From NCBI GenBank assembly GCA_000727475.1, contig KL647315.1, forward strand, positions 1,266,826 to 1,330,825: a DNA stretch of 64,000 bases, in the 5' to 3' direction. The DNA is from Sarcocystis neurona (Eukaryota > Apicomplexa > Conoidasida > Eucoccidiorida > Sarcocystidae). Position numbers and translations under genes: made by a program. A model generated the notes under the pieces. The model was given only the letters and a program-made list of their open reading frames with translations, did not search any database and was not told the origin of the DNA. This document shows, piece by piece, positions 31,823 to 44,791 of the stretch. Positions within the stretch are counted from its first letter, which is position 1. Every line of letters starts with the position of its first letter.

Positions 31823-33339
31823 ATGCGTAGCCTCCGTAGTAGTAGTGGTAAATGACCAGTTGTGACGTTTGTGTACTTGCGCGTACGCGTGTAGTGATAC
31901 ATGCCCACAGACAGAAACACGTCTACGCACGGTATACCAGAGTTGCGCAGACCACTTTATACTTAGGTATTTCTGGACACTAAAGAGGTATATGTACATA
32001 TACTTACAAATAGATGAATATTTGTACTTACGTATTACGCAAACGAAAAGGTGTGTATACATATATTGTTACAGATAGGTACAGGGAGGATACAGGGAGG
32101 TTCTGTGCATATGAGGTATGCATAAGTATGACACTGCACGCGAGTGCGCCATAGGTGGGAGACACAGTTGCCAAAAATACGAGTGTTTGCAAAGTTGCGG
32201 TGTGTATGGACACGAGCTCTTCAGGCGCATGCACACGTAATAAGGATATACATATACAGACGTGAGCATCCCGGTGCATGTTTAGATAGATGTTAGTGAC
32301 ACCTTCGAAATGTGACGTACACTGGTATAGAGCCGAGTGTCGCTGCGGCTGTATGCAGACCTTGCTGCTCCTCCTTACACTTTGTTATTTCTCTGCATCC
32401 ATGCGTACTACTACATTTCGACAGTGGTTTGGTAGTACAGAAACAACGGGAGAGAGTACACAGAGACATCGGATCTGTACGCGGGTGTACCGGGCGTGCT
32501 GGGGTGCGTCGTCGCCTGCGTTTTACCAGTACGAATGATTGAACACTTCGGCAGATCCCCAACACATACATAGACGACCGTAGATGCGGAGACAGCGAGA
32601 CACGTACACGGATGTCAAATATATAGAACATTACATGGGAAGCAATCTAGTGTTGTTCACCAATGCGTTTCCCTGTATTAACAAGCCCCAAAAGCCAGTG
32701 TACAGAAAAGAAGTCTGTACGGTTTTATTTGTATACCTTGTGCTTCTCTTAAATAGGAAGACAGCGACATGCATGCTGACGCACCCACCCATCACAGTGT
32801 CGTTGTATGTAGAGAGATGCATGCTACTTCGTACGTCTCACAGGCGAGAAGGTGCGGACGCACGCACAGATCTACAAACGTCTACAAACACCCGCAGCAA
32901 GAACTGAGTATACGAGTACCGTGTGTAACGCACACGCTGTTTTTCAACTGGAACTCCTTCGCTCATCCACAAGAGCAAGTCCAGCTGCTGTGGGTACAGA
33001 GCGGGGCAGCTTTGCCAAAAAACAGAAAGAAACTTTGTTTGCCCTTGACAGACGCGTCACCCATACCTTCACTCGTAGTACGTACACGGACGATGATACG
33101 GACACCCCTCGTCCTCGTAGCCCGTATGTAGACATGTATACGTCCACATACCTCGTATACGCGCTTCCACGTAATCCTCGTAACACGCACAGAAGGGAAG
33201 ACACAGATACATACCTGCTGGAGAAGGGGCTGTGTCGAATCACTCTAGTATCCTGCCTTTCTTTATGATGTGCGAGTACACACATGCAATGTCTACTTTC
33301 CTGTGCCTCGAAAATACTGATACAACTAATAAATATGCG

Positions 33340-33560
33340 TAGTAAATGTGGGCCACCCCTCTACCAGGCTGTCTGCCATACTTGGATACACGTACGCATT
33401 ACACATACGTATATATATATATATATATATATGGCATTGCCATCAGAGTGTGTAGTGAATGTGCCCCAGCCTTTTACCAGGCTGCCTGCCATATCTGGAT
33501 ATACGTACGTGCTACATAAATAGTGCGTGTGTACACGGGGTTGCTGTTAGAGTGCGTCAG
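33340..33560 (+). repeat. Tandem duplication, unit about 115 bp
   Basis: Copy 1 (about 33340-33457) and copy 2 (about 33458-33560) share TACCAGGCTGtCTGCCATAc / TACCAGGCTGcCTGCCATAt, then TTGGATACACGTACG / CTGGATATACGTACG, then ATTGCCATCAGAGTGTGT / TTGCTGTTAGAGTGCGTC. Copy 1 carries an inserted (TA)n run. A third partial start follows. Confidence 0.75.
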
Positions 33561-33852
33561 ATGCGCACCTCAAACAATCAAATACGTGTCTATATGGTAG
33601 TATATCAAGTCCTTGGGCACTCCAACACCATGACGCGATATCTCGTGCTCTGTTGGCTACAAATTTGTTGTACATAAAAATTTGTACATAAACCTGTGTA
33701 CAGCAGCGCCGAACACCTTACTACGTGTGCCTACCCTGAGAAAAGATTGGACAGAGGGCATCGGTGGCATAGCATCGTCAGCAGTACAACGGACAAACTT
33801 TGTGAGATATTCACCGGAGTGCATGCATCACCTTGGGAACAGCAGGCATCAC

Positions 33853-33966
33853 TGGACGTGTACGTGTGCGGCGCACTGCTCTGCTTCCGCTGTCGTGTGT
33901 GGAGGGAAGTAGGACGTGTACGTATGAGGAGCATTGCTCGGCCTTCGCTGTCATGTGTGGAGAGAA
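33853..33966 (+). repeat. Tandem duplication, unit about 56 bp
   Basis: GGACGTGTACGTGTGCGGCG followed by CACTGCTCTGCTTCCGCTGT (33854-33907) is repeated as GGACGTGTACGTATGAGGAG followed by CATTGCTCGGCCTTCGCTGT (33912-33964), both ending CATGTGTGGAG or CGTGTGTGGAG. Confidence 0.75.
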
Positions 33967-34910
33967 ATACAGTTGACAATCTCCGGCACCACTTCAAAAA
34001 GTGTCCGCTTTCCCTCGTTGAAATATCCAATAAATCACTCGACCAGCCTTTATATTCATAAATGTGTGTGGCGGCGAATGCGTGCTTCGGCAGAAGCCTT
34101 TAGAAGATGACTTTCTTGATACTTGTCTGCAGAAGAGATACATCGGTCCTTCTTCAGAAGTAATATCTACCGTGCAGTTGTGTACAGCTCCACGGCACGT
34201 GCGTTCGTCTGTAAAGTTTCAAAGGAACACGGCTGCTACCTCGCATGCATGCAGCGCTTTCTGCAGCTTCTGTTCAACACATACGCATGGACAGAAAAAA
34301 GACTGGTGCCGGTTACTCGAAGTCTCGAATCTCGACAGGAGACACTCATGCATGCATATGTGTTGAAGAATCATTTAGTCTCTCGCCTAGATGCGCATGC
34401 GGCGCTGCAGCAGAGAAACTGGTAAGCTCTTCAGTCCTTTTGCGCGCTCCTTAGCACCACACGGTCACCGGCGTGAGTCTCGTGCAGTGACTCTGGGCGC
34501 CACTTTCTTCTGAACGAGTGCGCGACGCTTCACAGTGATAGAGTCACGGAGAAACGTGTCCCCACGCTCGAGATACATACAAACTGAAGCCCACGCGAGA
34601 AACAGACCCACCGTCAATTATTACAGACCGCCTTGCACGTGTCCCCAAGTCTGGGCAGGGAGGATTAAAGGCGAGTAAAGGCAAGACTGTGATCTTCCAC
34701 TTTAAAGAGTCTTCCTCATGTGCAGACTTCCCTCGTGCCGTCGTCGTGACAGCAGAGAGGTGGCTTTTCACACAGACAGCTATCCCACACAGCAGCAGCA
34801 TGGACACCTAGCAGATGATGTGTGCCTTGCTGTTCCTCTCCGCATGCACACAGACGAACACAACGTGCAACAGCGTTCTGCTGTCGTGGAGTTGTTGGGG
34901 CGCGTGCTTT

Positions 34911-35873
34911 TCATCGCGGCTTTGCAGGAAATGCACCCCCTGACAGCGTCATTTCAGCCGCGTGCAGCGACATATATATATATATATATATGTATATGTG
35001 TGCTCGCATTTCTACCTCGTATGCACGTGCGCACTAGCCTGCCGCAGACCAAGAACCGCTGAGACGAGTAAGTACCTCGTACACCTTACTGCAGCTGGAC
35101 ACGCATAATCTCTTCCGTATGTCGGACAGATTGCTGTTTGCAGCGACGTGTGGTGTGGGCCTTATCCCGTCCCTCTTTCGGGCCACCACACCGCTGTGCA
35201 GCAGCACTGCACCCACACAGGGCGCCGCAATACAACAGCAGCGGCAGTACCGCTCGCGGCGGCTGCAGCTGCTAGGCAGTGGGGGGCCTCCTGCAGCAGA
35301 ACTCGTCATTTTCAAATGTGGACGTATGTGTGTCTGCATGTGCCTGAGATTCTTGTTTGTTACCTGGCGGTTAACCCATGGCCACTACGGTGTAATTTCT
35401 TATCTAATCCTTCACGTGTGACTGCTACCTCGGGCGGTGTCGTCTTCAAGCTGCATCTCCTGCTGAACACGTGTGGTGGGCCGGACATCTCCCCGCTGTG
35501 CTCCTACTGCTGCTGCTGTTTCTTCTTCTCCTGCTCCTACTGCCCCTCTCACGAGCGGCTGCCGTAGAAACGGCGTAAAAAACCTCACTACACCACCTCG
35601 TTTCGTCATGCGTGGGCGCATGCACCACCAGCGCGTTCCTTCGCTTTCTTACTGTGTCAAAATCACTTTCTTCAATCCGTCGTCGCTCGCACACATTCTC
35701 CCACCTCTGCAGAGGAAGCGCCATACACTACACCCACTTCCACGTGGTCGTCCACTGCCGTCCAGATCTGCAAGACCTAATAAAATCGATTTACCTGTTT
35801 GTCTGACTCTGCTACTACGTACGTGAACCATCACGTGCTCTGTCCACATACCTTGCCGGCTACAAATCCCCAT
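34911..35873 (-). CDS. Compact six-exon gene, 121 residues, unidentified
   Basis: Exons in transcript order: 35873-35852, 35808-35795, 35706-35653, 35558-35429, 35206-35090, 34939-34911. All introns are GT-AG and all phases agree, 366 nt in total. The protein starts MGICSRQ, then ESDKQ (a 14-nt micro-exon), RWENVCERRRIEESDFDT, an Ala/Glu stretch GAVGAGEEETAAAVGAQRG, VQQEMQLEDDTAR, VARKRDGIRPTPHVAANS, NLSDIRKRLCVSSC, and ends RGAFPAKPR. Gly2 with Cys4 suggests possible N-myristoylation and palmitoylation, though residue 6 is Arg rather than the usual Ser/Thr. Donors AAG|GTATGT, ACA|GTAAGA and GCA|GTAAGG are good; the micro-exon acceptor is only fair. No family recognised. The gene model is inference from splice signals, not homology. 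Confidence 0.42.
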
Positions 35874-38851
35874 TCACCCCCACTGTGAATCGGCGGGTCT
35901 GTGTGTAGGTATGTACGTGTACGTCTACCTGTGGGTATGCACATCTATACACATATAAGTATACACATGCAACTGTATATTCTCTCAAATGTATTTCCAT
36001 ATATATACATGCCTGTATACACACATATATGTACAACGTGCCAGACACATTCTCCCACACACGCACATGTATGCCGCGCATGTATATATATATATGTGTA
36101 CGCGTGTGTACTCTCAAATGTTTACGCAAAGATATCCACGCATATATACATACAAATTTAGACGTTAAAAAGAGTGAAGTACACGTTCTCCCATCCGCGT
36201 GTACCAGTGTGTACACAAATGGGCACTCTCCAGCGTCTGTACAGATACACTCACGCGCACATGTATATCTATTCTACATACACATACATATGGATATCTA
36301 CGAATGCAGAGGCTGCGTGTTAGTGTACCCACGCACCGCCACGTTCAAACGCCTAGACGCATGCGTCAACGGACCAGATTTATTGCCAGTCCACCGCAGA
36401 CCCCTGCATCCTCCCCTGGGGACCTTTTCCTCCCACCGTCCGTTAGCGCGCATTCTGTCAAATAGATCTGCGCGTTAGCCGCCTCTGCGTCGGTGCATGC
36501 GTGTGCGTGGTTGGGTGGTAACCAGACACAGAGAAAGAGGACAAAAAGCGACTAAATCCTGCAGAAAATGTGCGGGAGGGCCGGCTTCAGCTAGGAGCGA
36601 AAGATCGAGTCGTCATGCGGATCCAGCGCGCATGCGTGCCGCTGCCGCTTCAGGTGAACTATGCGATCATCCCACGCGTTCTCTCCCCTCTCACGTTTCA
36701 ATATCAAACTATCACGAAACTATATATATCTATATAGATATATATAGAGAGAGACAGAGATAGACAGGTATACATATGGTTCACAAGAATATATATAGAG
36801 ATGAGGAAACAATCGGAACTCGAACGACATACACATATACGTCTATTTGTAAATTCTACAAGCATGTGTCTCTCTGTATACATACAGACCGCGTAACAAC
36901 GGGAAGTCGTACTATAGATGTATATGTTCTTCCCACAGCCATACATAGATATATGGACGGATAGAAAGACACATATGAAGCACCCGGGCTGCATACGTAT
37001 ATATATTTATAGATACACATATCACACACACACTCACATACATCAGCAGAGGGAGAGGGAGACATATGCGCAGCACGAAGTGGAGACAAATAGACGCACA
37101 CACACAGACTGATCCACATGTACAGAGACACGGAGACGGAGACACGGTAGGCCACACGTATGTACGTCTGGACGAATACAGAAGAAACGTATACATGTTG
37201 CCGATTGACAGGGATATGCACGTAGAAAAGAAAAAGTATACACCGACAAGCAAAGAGAGGCATGCGTTTTCGTGTACATATACATATATATAGAGAGAGA
37301 TACATGTATACATATATCTTAATGTTTGGCTGCGCTTCTATGCGGATGTGGTCGCGCACATATACACACCCGTCTAGTCAAGTGTGTACACACAAAGACT
37401 GGCAGACCTGCAACTGCGTAGCTGCACGTGACTGCTCACAGTCTCATATATGTGTATCTCTTTCTCTCTCTGCCTCTCTCTGGTGGTGTCTGTTCCCCTC
37501 TCTATCTCTGTGTTTTTCTCTGTTTTTTTGGCCTCGTGCGGGAGAAGTGTATGCGCGCGTGGGCCTCCCCCGCCTACGGCGCGAGTGCGTGTATTTGCAC
37601 ACGAGTCCTCGCGCGCGACGAGGGAAGATGAGAAGTCTGCTCCGCGCCTCGGCTGCTGCTGCCCCCTACGTACCGCACCAGCAGCAGCAGCAGCACCAGC
37701 ATCAGCCGCGAGAACAGTTTTTACATTGCAGCGAACGACTGGGAAGGACGGCAAAAACAAAACTCTAGCTGCGCGTGTGAGTTCTCTGACCCGCTTGAGC
37801 TGCAGCAGCAGCAGCAAAGCGGCGTCCTCGCAGAAACAGCAGCGGCAACTGTTGCAGCGTACAAACGACTGAAACAGTTGCTCTCTCGTCATCACCTCGC
37901 TCTGCCGCTTCTTTCTCTGTTGCCTCGCTGCTGCTGCTACTCCGCCTTCTCCTTCCACCACGGCGCGTTTCGAACGGCACTTTGCGCCGCATGCACACAC
38001 ATGCGTACATATCTACCCATATATATATATATATATATATATATGTATCCACACACCCAGCCACACAAATGTAGATACAAAAATACAAACATTTATACCG
38101 TATTCAGGGGGCTCTACCCGCGTTGTTTCTGCATGTCGCACTATCTGCGTAGCTTATACGTTCACGAACGCATCGGTGTTGCCCACGCACAGGTGTATAC
38201 ATATATGGCTGTTTACATGTTTATATATGGAGAGACCAACCAGGTGCATGCGCATGCGTGGAATACTTATACCAACACCGGGGACACCGACGTTTGTCCC
38301 ATTTCTCTCCGCCGTGTGGCAGTCGCCAAGTGTTCGCATGCGCCCTGGCAGCAGAAATGCACGCGCCCACACCCGCCGACACCCCGCGCGCCTCACTCTT
38401 CTACAGACTCTGTCTTGACCTCTAGGTGTGGCATACATCCACATATATATATGATTTACGAGATATACATATAGCTGTAGAGGCCTGTCTCTATTTACGT
38501 CTATATATAGAGTCGACCCGCACGGGCAGACAGCGATGATCGACGTCAGCGGTAGGAAGCATCTCCTCTCCTCCTTCCCTGCGAGCAGCAGCGCCCAGGC
38601 ACCGTCAGCCACATACGTCCGCAGATACGCCGGGCTCGAGCGCTGCTCCGTCCACCACCTACAAAATACACATATGCGCCCATCGCTTCACCCCTACATC
38701 TATATACGTGCAGAACAACAGCAAATGACTGACGCGGGAGACATGCGTAGCACAGCACACCCTGAGCGACTGTCTCTCTTCATTTTCTACGCGGAGTGCG
38801 CTGCAGAGAGACGGACAGCAGCAAGACAAGAAAACAACGGGGGCATTTCGT
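35874..38851. repeat. Microsatellite-rich intergenic region
   Basis: (TA)n, (CA)n and GAGAGA blocks at 35940-36290, 36720-37040, 37275-37320 and 38010-38050. 37380-38000 has competing plus and minus frames with CAG content (plus: ETAAATVAAYKRLKQLLSR; minus: RQQRKKRQSEVMTREQLFQ); one may be an exon but I cannot choose. The downstream (3') side of RPS5 lies at the right end. Confidence 0.45.
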
Positions 38852-41800
38852 TTATCGGTTTGCCTTAGCAACCCTCTCGATTTCGTCTTTCTTCTTGATC
38901 GCGTAGGAGTTGGAAGATTCCTTGGCGCAGTTCATGATTTCATCCGCCAGACACTCCGCGATAGTCTTGATGTTGCGGAACGCCGCTTGCCTAAATGTGT
39001 CATCCACACACATGCCGGAACCGCGGGTCCACGCTGCAGCTACGTACCCCCGGCGCATGGGTCGACGGCACACAGCCGGAAATTCCTCGCACGAGGAGAA
39101 AAAATGAGACGCGCGCGGCATATGCAGAGGGAGACGGAGACACGGAGGCGACACGGAGACTCACCGCAACAGAGAGATGACTAAAATATAGAGACGTGCT
39201 GTGATACCCACAGATATGCGCACACACAACACTTCTGGTGAAAAGACACACACGCAGAGACACGCAAATTCACAGAAAATGTGAGAACAGCAGTGGTAGA
39301 CACCCCACCGCACGGGCACATAGTAGACACCGAGTCACACGGACACAGAGAGAAGTACTAGACACCCACCAAAAGAGAAACAGTGAGAAGGATATAAACC
39401 GACCCACCCGTGGCGAGAAGAAATAGAGGACGCCACGTAGGAAATACCCCCCTACACGGACACGCGGACACCAATGAAAGCGAAAGCAGCACGACTAGAC
39501 AGAGAAGCGACGGCAGACATGCTTGTACACCTTCTTGACCGGCAAATGTCGCAGAGACACCGGAAAAGAAGAAGAAGAAATACCTGCGGACGTATACGTG
39601 AAACGACACATGCCCGTGTGTCGCTTCTAACTGCAGTACAAATGAAGAGAGGCGAAGAGAGGGTCCCCCCTGGCCTCACAGAAGAGATACCGAGTACCTC
39701 CGAAGAAAGGGACTGGTCTACTACAGCAGGCGAAGAAGGGCGAGCCACGCAAACGCCCCGCGTACACGAGAAAAAAGAGAACCTCCACCCCAGGACAGGC
39801 GAAGAACGAAGAGATTTCCCCGAGTTTCCCAGAAAAAGAAGAAGAAATGTCCCCGGCTCTCAGAAAAACAGCAGACCTCCGCGGACCCCACGAAACAGAA
39901 GAAGTTAGTGCTCTGGGTCCCACCAAAAGAAACGACCTTCCCGCGGTTTCCATCACTTCGCTAGCTCTCCAAAAGAAGAAGGTGCCCCGGGACTCGAAAC
40001 GAAGTTACCTGGCTCCTGTGCAGATCAAGTAGATGGCTTGATTAACGCGGCGCAGCGGGGAGACATCAACTGCCTGCCGTCGCACAACGCCCGCCGAGCC
40101 GATGCGGGTGCTGTCTTCGCGTGGTCCTCCGTTCTCCACTGCCGTGACGAAAACTTGAATAGGGTTCTTGTCCGTCATCAAGTGAATAATTTCGAACGCG
40201 TGTTTTACGATCCGCACGCAGAGGGCCTTCTTCCCGTTGTTCCTGAGGAACAGGAGAAACAGAGAAAGACACGGTAAAGCGGCCTGCCGCGTGCGCCGTC
40301 CCGCAGGAGAAGCAGCCAGCGAAACGGGAAAGCGACAGAAAGAGACGAAAAGCGAGAAAAGGAGACGTCGGAGCCGTTGAGGAGACGTCGAACTCGTCAG
40401 CAACACAGACACACACAGCCGTCGCGTGTCTCTGTGTCTTCTCTCCTGCAGCAGCAGCAGCAACTTCGGGTCACCGACGCCCCCCTCCCAAGATGCAGAC
40501 GCGTATCGAAGACGAAGGACGGAAACGAAGAAGAGAAGAACAAGAAGAAGAAGCAAAGATGAGGCGCGAGACGCACAGAGAAAAGAAACAGACGAAGACG
40601 CACACAGAGACAGGGAGACAGATAAAAAGGTCGCCACCCCCGCAGGCGCGCACACACAGAGACGGACACTGCTGCAGACAGAAATCAAGAGAGGAAGACG
40701 AATATGGAAAGGAAGTAAATGACCCAAAACTTCCCTCCCTTCCCGCCCGTCTCTCCCCACAGCAGCAGAACACGCGGCGCCTGCACGTCGTCAAAACGAA
40801 GGCGCGCAGTGTCCGTCGCCCGTTCACAAATCCCTGCCTCTTCCCACACATACACACGCGCAAAAGACGGCGGGTGTGGCGGCCAGCGATAAAAAGAGAG
40901 ACGCAGCATCACGCGTCTCCGCTGGCGAAAGTCGCTGCCGGCCACGCTTTTCTCTTCGCAGGAAACTTCGAATTTCTCGCCCCACACTGTCGGCCGCTGC
41001 TGTTCTCTTCCACCCATATATGCGCGGAGAGAGACAGCGACAGAGGGAGGAGGGGGATCGGGCGGGAAACGGCGAGACACACGGAGAAGCGAAAGACAGA
41101 GGGCGAGACGGAGAAGAAACAGCGTAAGCGACAGAGAACAGCAAAAGGCGACGGGGGGCGAAGTATACGGAAACCAGAGAAATACAGAGAAAGGGACAAA
41201 AACAGGTACCCCATGCAGCAGTCATCAGACCCTTCAGCAAATTCCCGGAGAAAAGGCTCCCTCCCGCGTCGTGTGTGTCTTCTGCACCGCCGACGACGCG
41301 CATGCAGGCCCATGCGGTGTGCAAGGAAACAGCCGTTTCACAGAGGAGAGAAACGCCGCTGTGTGTTGTCGTCTGCAGGGGAGAAAACAGCGGCGCTCCT
41401 TCCCGTCAGTTCCGCTTCGAACGGCACGCACCCCACCCTCCCCCGTCCCGCTTCCGCCGGCACTTTCTGCCACACTGCCCACAAACGCCCCCAGCGAAGA
41501 AAAGTGCGGGAAGCAGACACCCCTTTCCACACATATATATACATATAGCCACACAGAGGGAGGAGGAGATATTGAGAGGGACACGACAATACAGAGGGAT
41601 AGACAGACGAACAGATACGCATATATATATGTTCGCCTGTACCTACATCTATCGATATAAACAACTCCGAATGCTACTGCGCAGACAACGCATGTCTCAG
41701 CAGAGGTATCCTCGTTTGTTCTGGAAACAGACACACGCAGCTGCCCACTTCCTCATCCACTTACATATACATGCATATCTACACCTACAAATATCTATCC

Positions 41801-42703
41801 ACTTGGGGATATATTTACACAGGATATGTCTCTACGTATGTATGTGTGCTGCATACATATATCAACTGCATGCGGAGGGCCGCAGCCCTCAGGTTGATCT
41901 GCATGTGTGTTCGATGGTGAAATGCCTTATGAAGGAGAGACGAGAATGCGCCGGCACGTTTGTCTCTTCGGAAGCACTTCTCCCACGTGAGACGGTGCTG
42001 CGTCGTCTTCCTTCGACACTTTCTTATCCCTGGTCGAAAACAAATAGGGCCGCACGCCACTCCTACTCTCCGCTCGTTCACTGCTGGTTGGTGGGAGGTC
42101 CCCTTATTTTATTCGCAGAGACACTGACCCAGCGATAAAGATACAGCGACAGACACACGCTGCCCCACACAGAGACGGCGATAAAACGCGGGAAAAAATC
42201 GAGCGGGACAGAGACACAGCAGGGAGACGAAAGCTGCAACATGGCAGCCACGAAAGAGACGCCCGACGAAACGCGGCGGGAAGGACGCGTGAGAGGAGAG
42301 ACGCGCGTGGAGACGCCTGCGCAGCCACCGCGATGGGAGACGCACAGAGAGAGACGAGACACGCGCGTCGTCACGAGGGGAGACACACACACACGCACAC
42401 ACCTCCCTGCAGCAAGAGCAGCGCAGCGACCGATCAGAAACTGGTCGCCGCGGCGAGGGGGAAGGGGAATTTTTTACCAGCAACTCACCGGCCATGCATC
42501 ATCATGGAGTTCACCAGACGCTCGACGATGGGACAGAGCGCCTTCCTGAACCTTTTCTTCTGATATCTTCCTGCGGTGTGCGGGACGAAGACGCATGCCT
42601 TGTCCTTCACAGCAATGTAGTCCACCAGCGACAGGTCGCTGACGTTGACGTCGTCATACGACCACCTGCCGAAAAGTTTCGCATCTGCGCCGACCCCCGC
42701 CAT
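38852..42703 (-). CDS. RPS5: 40S ribosomal protein S5 (uS7)
   Basis: Small-subunit ribosomal protein of the uS7 family, which binds the 3' major domain of 18S rRNA in the head near the mRNA exit channel. Three exons in transcript order: 42703-42489, 40242-40009, 38990-38852; donors CCG|GTGAGT and CAG|GTAACT, acceptors TGTTCCTCAG and ACATTTAG, phases 2 and 2, giving 195 residues, the usual size. Recognisable segments: [39 protein letters not shown], the uS7 core [18 protein letters not shown] and [20 protein letters not shown], then [15 protein letters not shown] and the invariant C-terminus [16 protein letters not shown] to ERVAKANR. The start is the only ATG, immediately before the conserved domain. 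Introns of 2,246 and 1,018 bp hold CAG and purine-rich repeats. Complete and apparently functional. Confidence 0.96.
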
Positions 42704-44791
42704 CTTCGTCTTCTGTCTCAGCTAGCCGCGGTGCGCTACTCCTGCGTTCGCCACGCACACCACCAGCAGCAGCAACAGCAGCAGCGGCAACACCCCGCAC
42801 ACACATACACCCACACAGAGACACACGTGCGTCTCTACGGACTTTTCTCGCTTCAGAAGCAAACGAAGGACAGGAAACCCAAGCGAGAGACGGAAGAAAA
42901 GAAGAAAGAGCACCCCGAGCACCCCGAGCACCCCCTACACACACATATACGCGTACATACGTCCCGCGCGGGGGGAGCGACGAGTCACACGCGGCTGCCT
43001 CCCCGCACTGGACAACAGCAAGGCCTTCCCACGGACAGGGAAGGAGACGAGACACACACACAAACAGTCTCACACACATAGGAGGAGGAGACGAGGAAAC
43101 CCGGCAACTTCTTCGTGACTCTGTGCCCTCTTCAGCTCCGCGCGGAGCTCCCGGCGAAAAAATGCCCGCGCTTCAAACGGAGAATCAAAAGTCTGCCGTG
43201 TGACCCGCGGCGTCAGCAGAAGATATCCCTGCAGGGCGGCAGAGAGTATGTACATATACAGAAACCCGGGAAAAGTAGACACACCAATATATGTGCGTTT
43301 CTCAGAAAGAGGGCGAGAGCTACAAGTACACATTTATGGGGTGCCGGAACATACACACAGATGCATTTAGAGAGGAAGCCGGAGGAGACCAAGACAGACG
43401 TGTGCAGAGAAAGGGGGGACACGCGGATATGCAGAAAAAAGATAGACACACAAAAGGGGACGGAGACGGAGACGCACAGCTACAGAGAGAGAGACGGAGA
43501 CACACGGAAACACATGAGAAAAAACTCAGTCTTCCCCTTTGTGTGTAGACGCTATCCACCCCTGGACAACGAATTGGACGGAGAGTGACCCCCACGGCGA
43601 ATACGGAGAAGAACCGCGTACGCGCGCACGCGAAGAGAGAGACATGCGACCACGCGGCGACGTTGCGACCCACAAAAGCAGCTTCTCGGCAGAAAGACGA
43701 AAAGGAAAAAGCCACGGAGTGATCGGACAAGTGGCGACATACTACTAGAAGACGGTGCAATGCAGAAGTCACGCGGCAGCAGAATTCACCACGCCGACGG
43801 AGCGGCACGCAGAGCGACTGTCCACCCGGCACCCCGTCGAGATAAAATTAACCACCACGTCTCCACCACAGAGGAAGACACACACACATTTACATAAAAA
43901 TGCCGAGGCGTATCGGTGGAGGTGCGGAAAAACACCGTGGTCGTGGGGAGCGTCCCCTACGCAGCGGTGGAGACACCGGTGTCGCTTTTTCTACGCTGCG
44001 AAAAGTGTTGTTGCCACGGGAGACAGCGGCTAGAAGACAAGCGAGACAACTCCAAGCAGAAAAAAAGGAGGTCTCTCAACCGTGGGGACATGTCAGGTCA
44101 AAGTTCACGCAGTTCCTTGCGAGGGGGACGGAAAGTGAGCAGAGCAGACGCAGACAGACCGACGACCGCCGCTGCGGGCGCAGGACGCCGTGCGGGTGGA
44201 GTGGTGTGCGTGTGTGTATTTCCACTTCCGGGAAAAAGTAGACAAATTTCGGCCCTCGCGGTGGGAGGGTACATCAACAGAGAAGGCAGACCGATGCAGA
44301 GAAGAGAAGAACTCCCTCCTTCACCCGCACCCACGGGTGTCTCACTCAAGCGGGCGGGAAGAGACGGAGACGCGGAGCAAAACAGAGCGAGAGACACAAA
44401 ACCGACCGACGCGTCGGGCAGCGAGACACGCCCGTACACCCCCGCCAGTTCACTGCCACACACATCCCTCCATTTTTCACGAGTCCCCCTCTCCCCATGC
44501 ATGAAGCCGAAGAAAAGACGTGCCTCCCTGCCGCAGCCACAAAAAACGTCCTGCCTAACTTCCTGCGTTCGCGTGTGTATGTGTGTGTGTGTGTGTTTCT
44601 CGCTTCCCCACACGTGTGCACACTCAGTGCCACCTGCAATGAACAACTCGGTGCAGATCTACGCAGACGTGTGAGCTCTTTCAAATGGACAAAAACTCCC
44701 CCACACACCCCCGCCTGCTCTTGTCTGTTTCAACCGCAACACAGGGCGGCTCTTACTGACGCCTGCGCACACGTGTGGCGGGGCTGTGCAG
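42704..44791. other. 5' flank of RPS5 and unresolved sequence
   Basis: CAG run at 42760-42790, purine-rich AGACACACGGA and GAGAGAGACGGAGA blocks at 43490-43520, otherwise GC-rich. Overlapping frames on both strands, none with a recognised domain or phase-consistent splice chain. The RPS5 promoter must lie at the left end, but no element can be pointed to. Confidence 0.4.

Larger units (their letters stand above)
31823..34910. other. Unresolved region with tandem duplications
   Basis: Contains frames of 70-140 codons on the plus strand (32290-32538, 32584-32907, 32852-33268, 33696-34061, 34123-34425) that overlap one another in different phases, so at most some are real. None matches a family I know. 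Two local duplications are listed separately. A (TA)n block lies at 33410-33432. Confidence 0.4.

Noticed and set aside
37374..38474. Long frames on both strands
   Set aside because: Plus and minus are equally plausible and the plus frame runs through a (TA)n block; no splice pair decides it.
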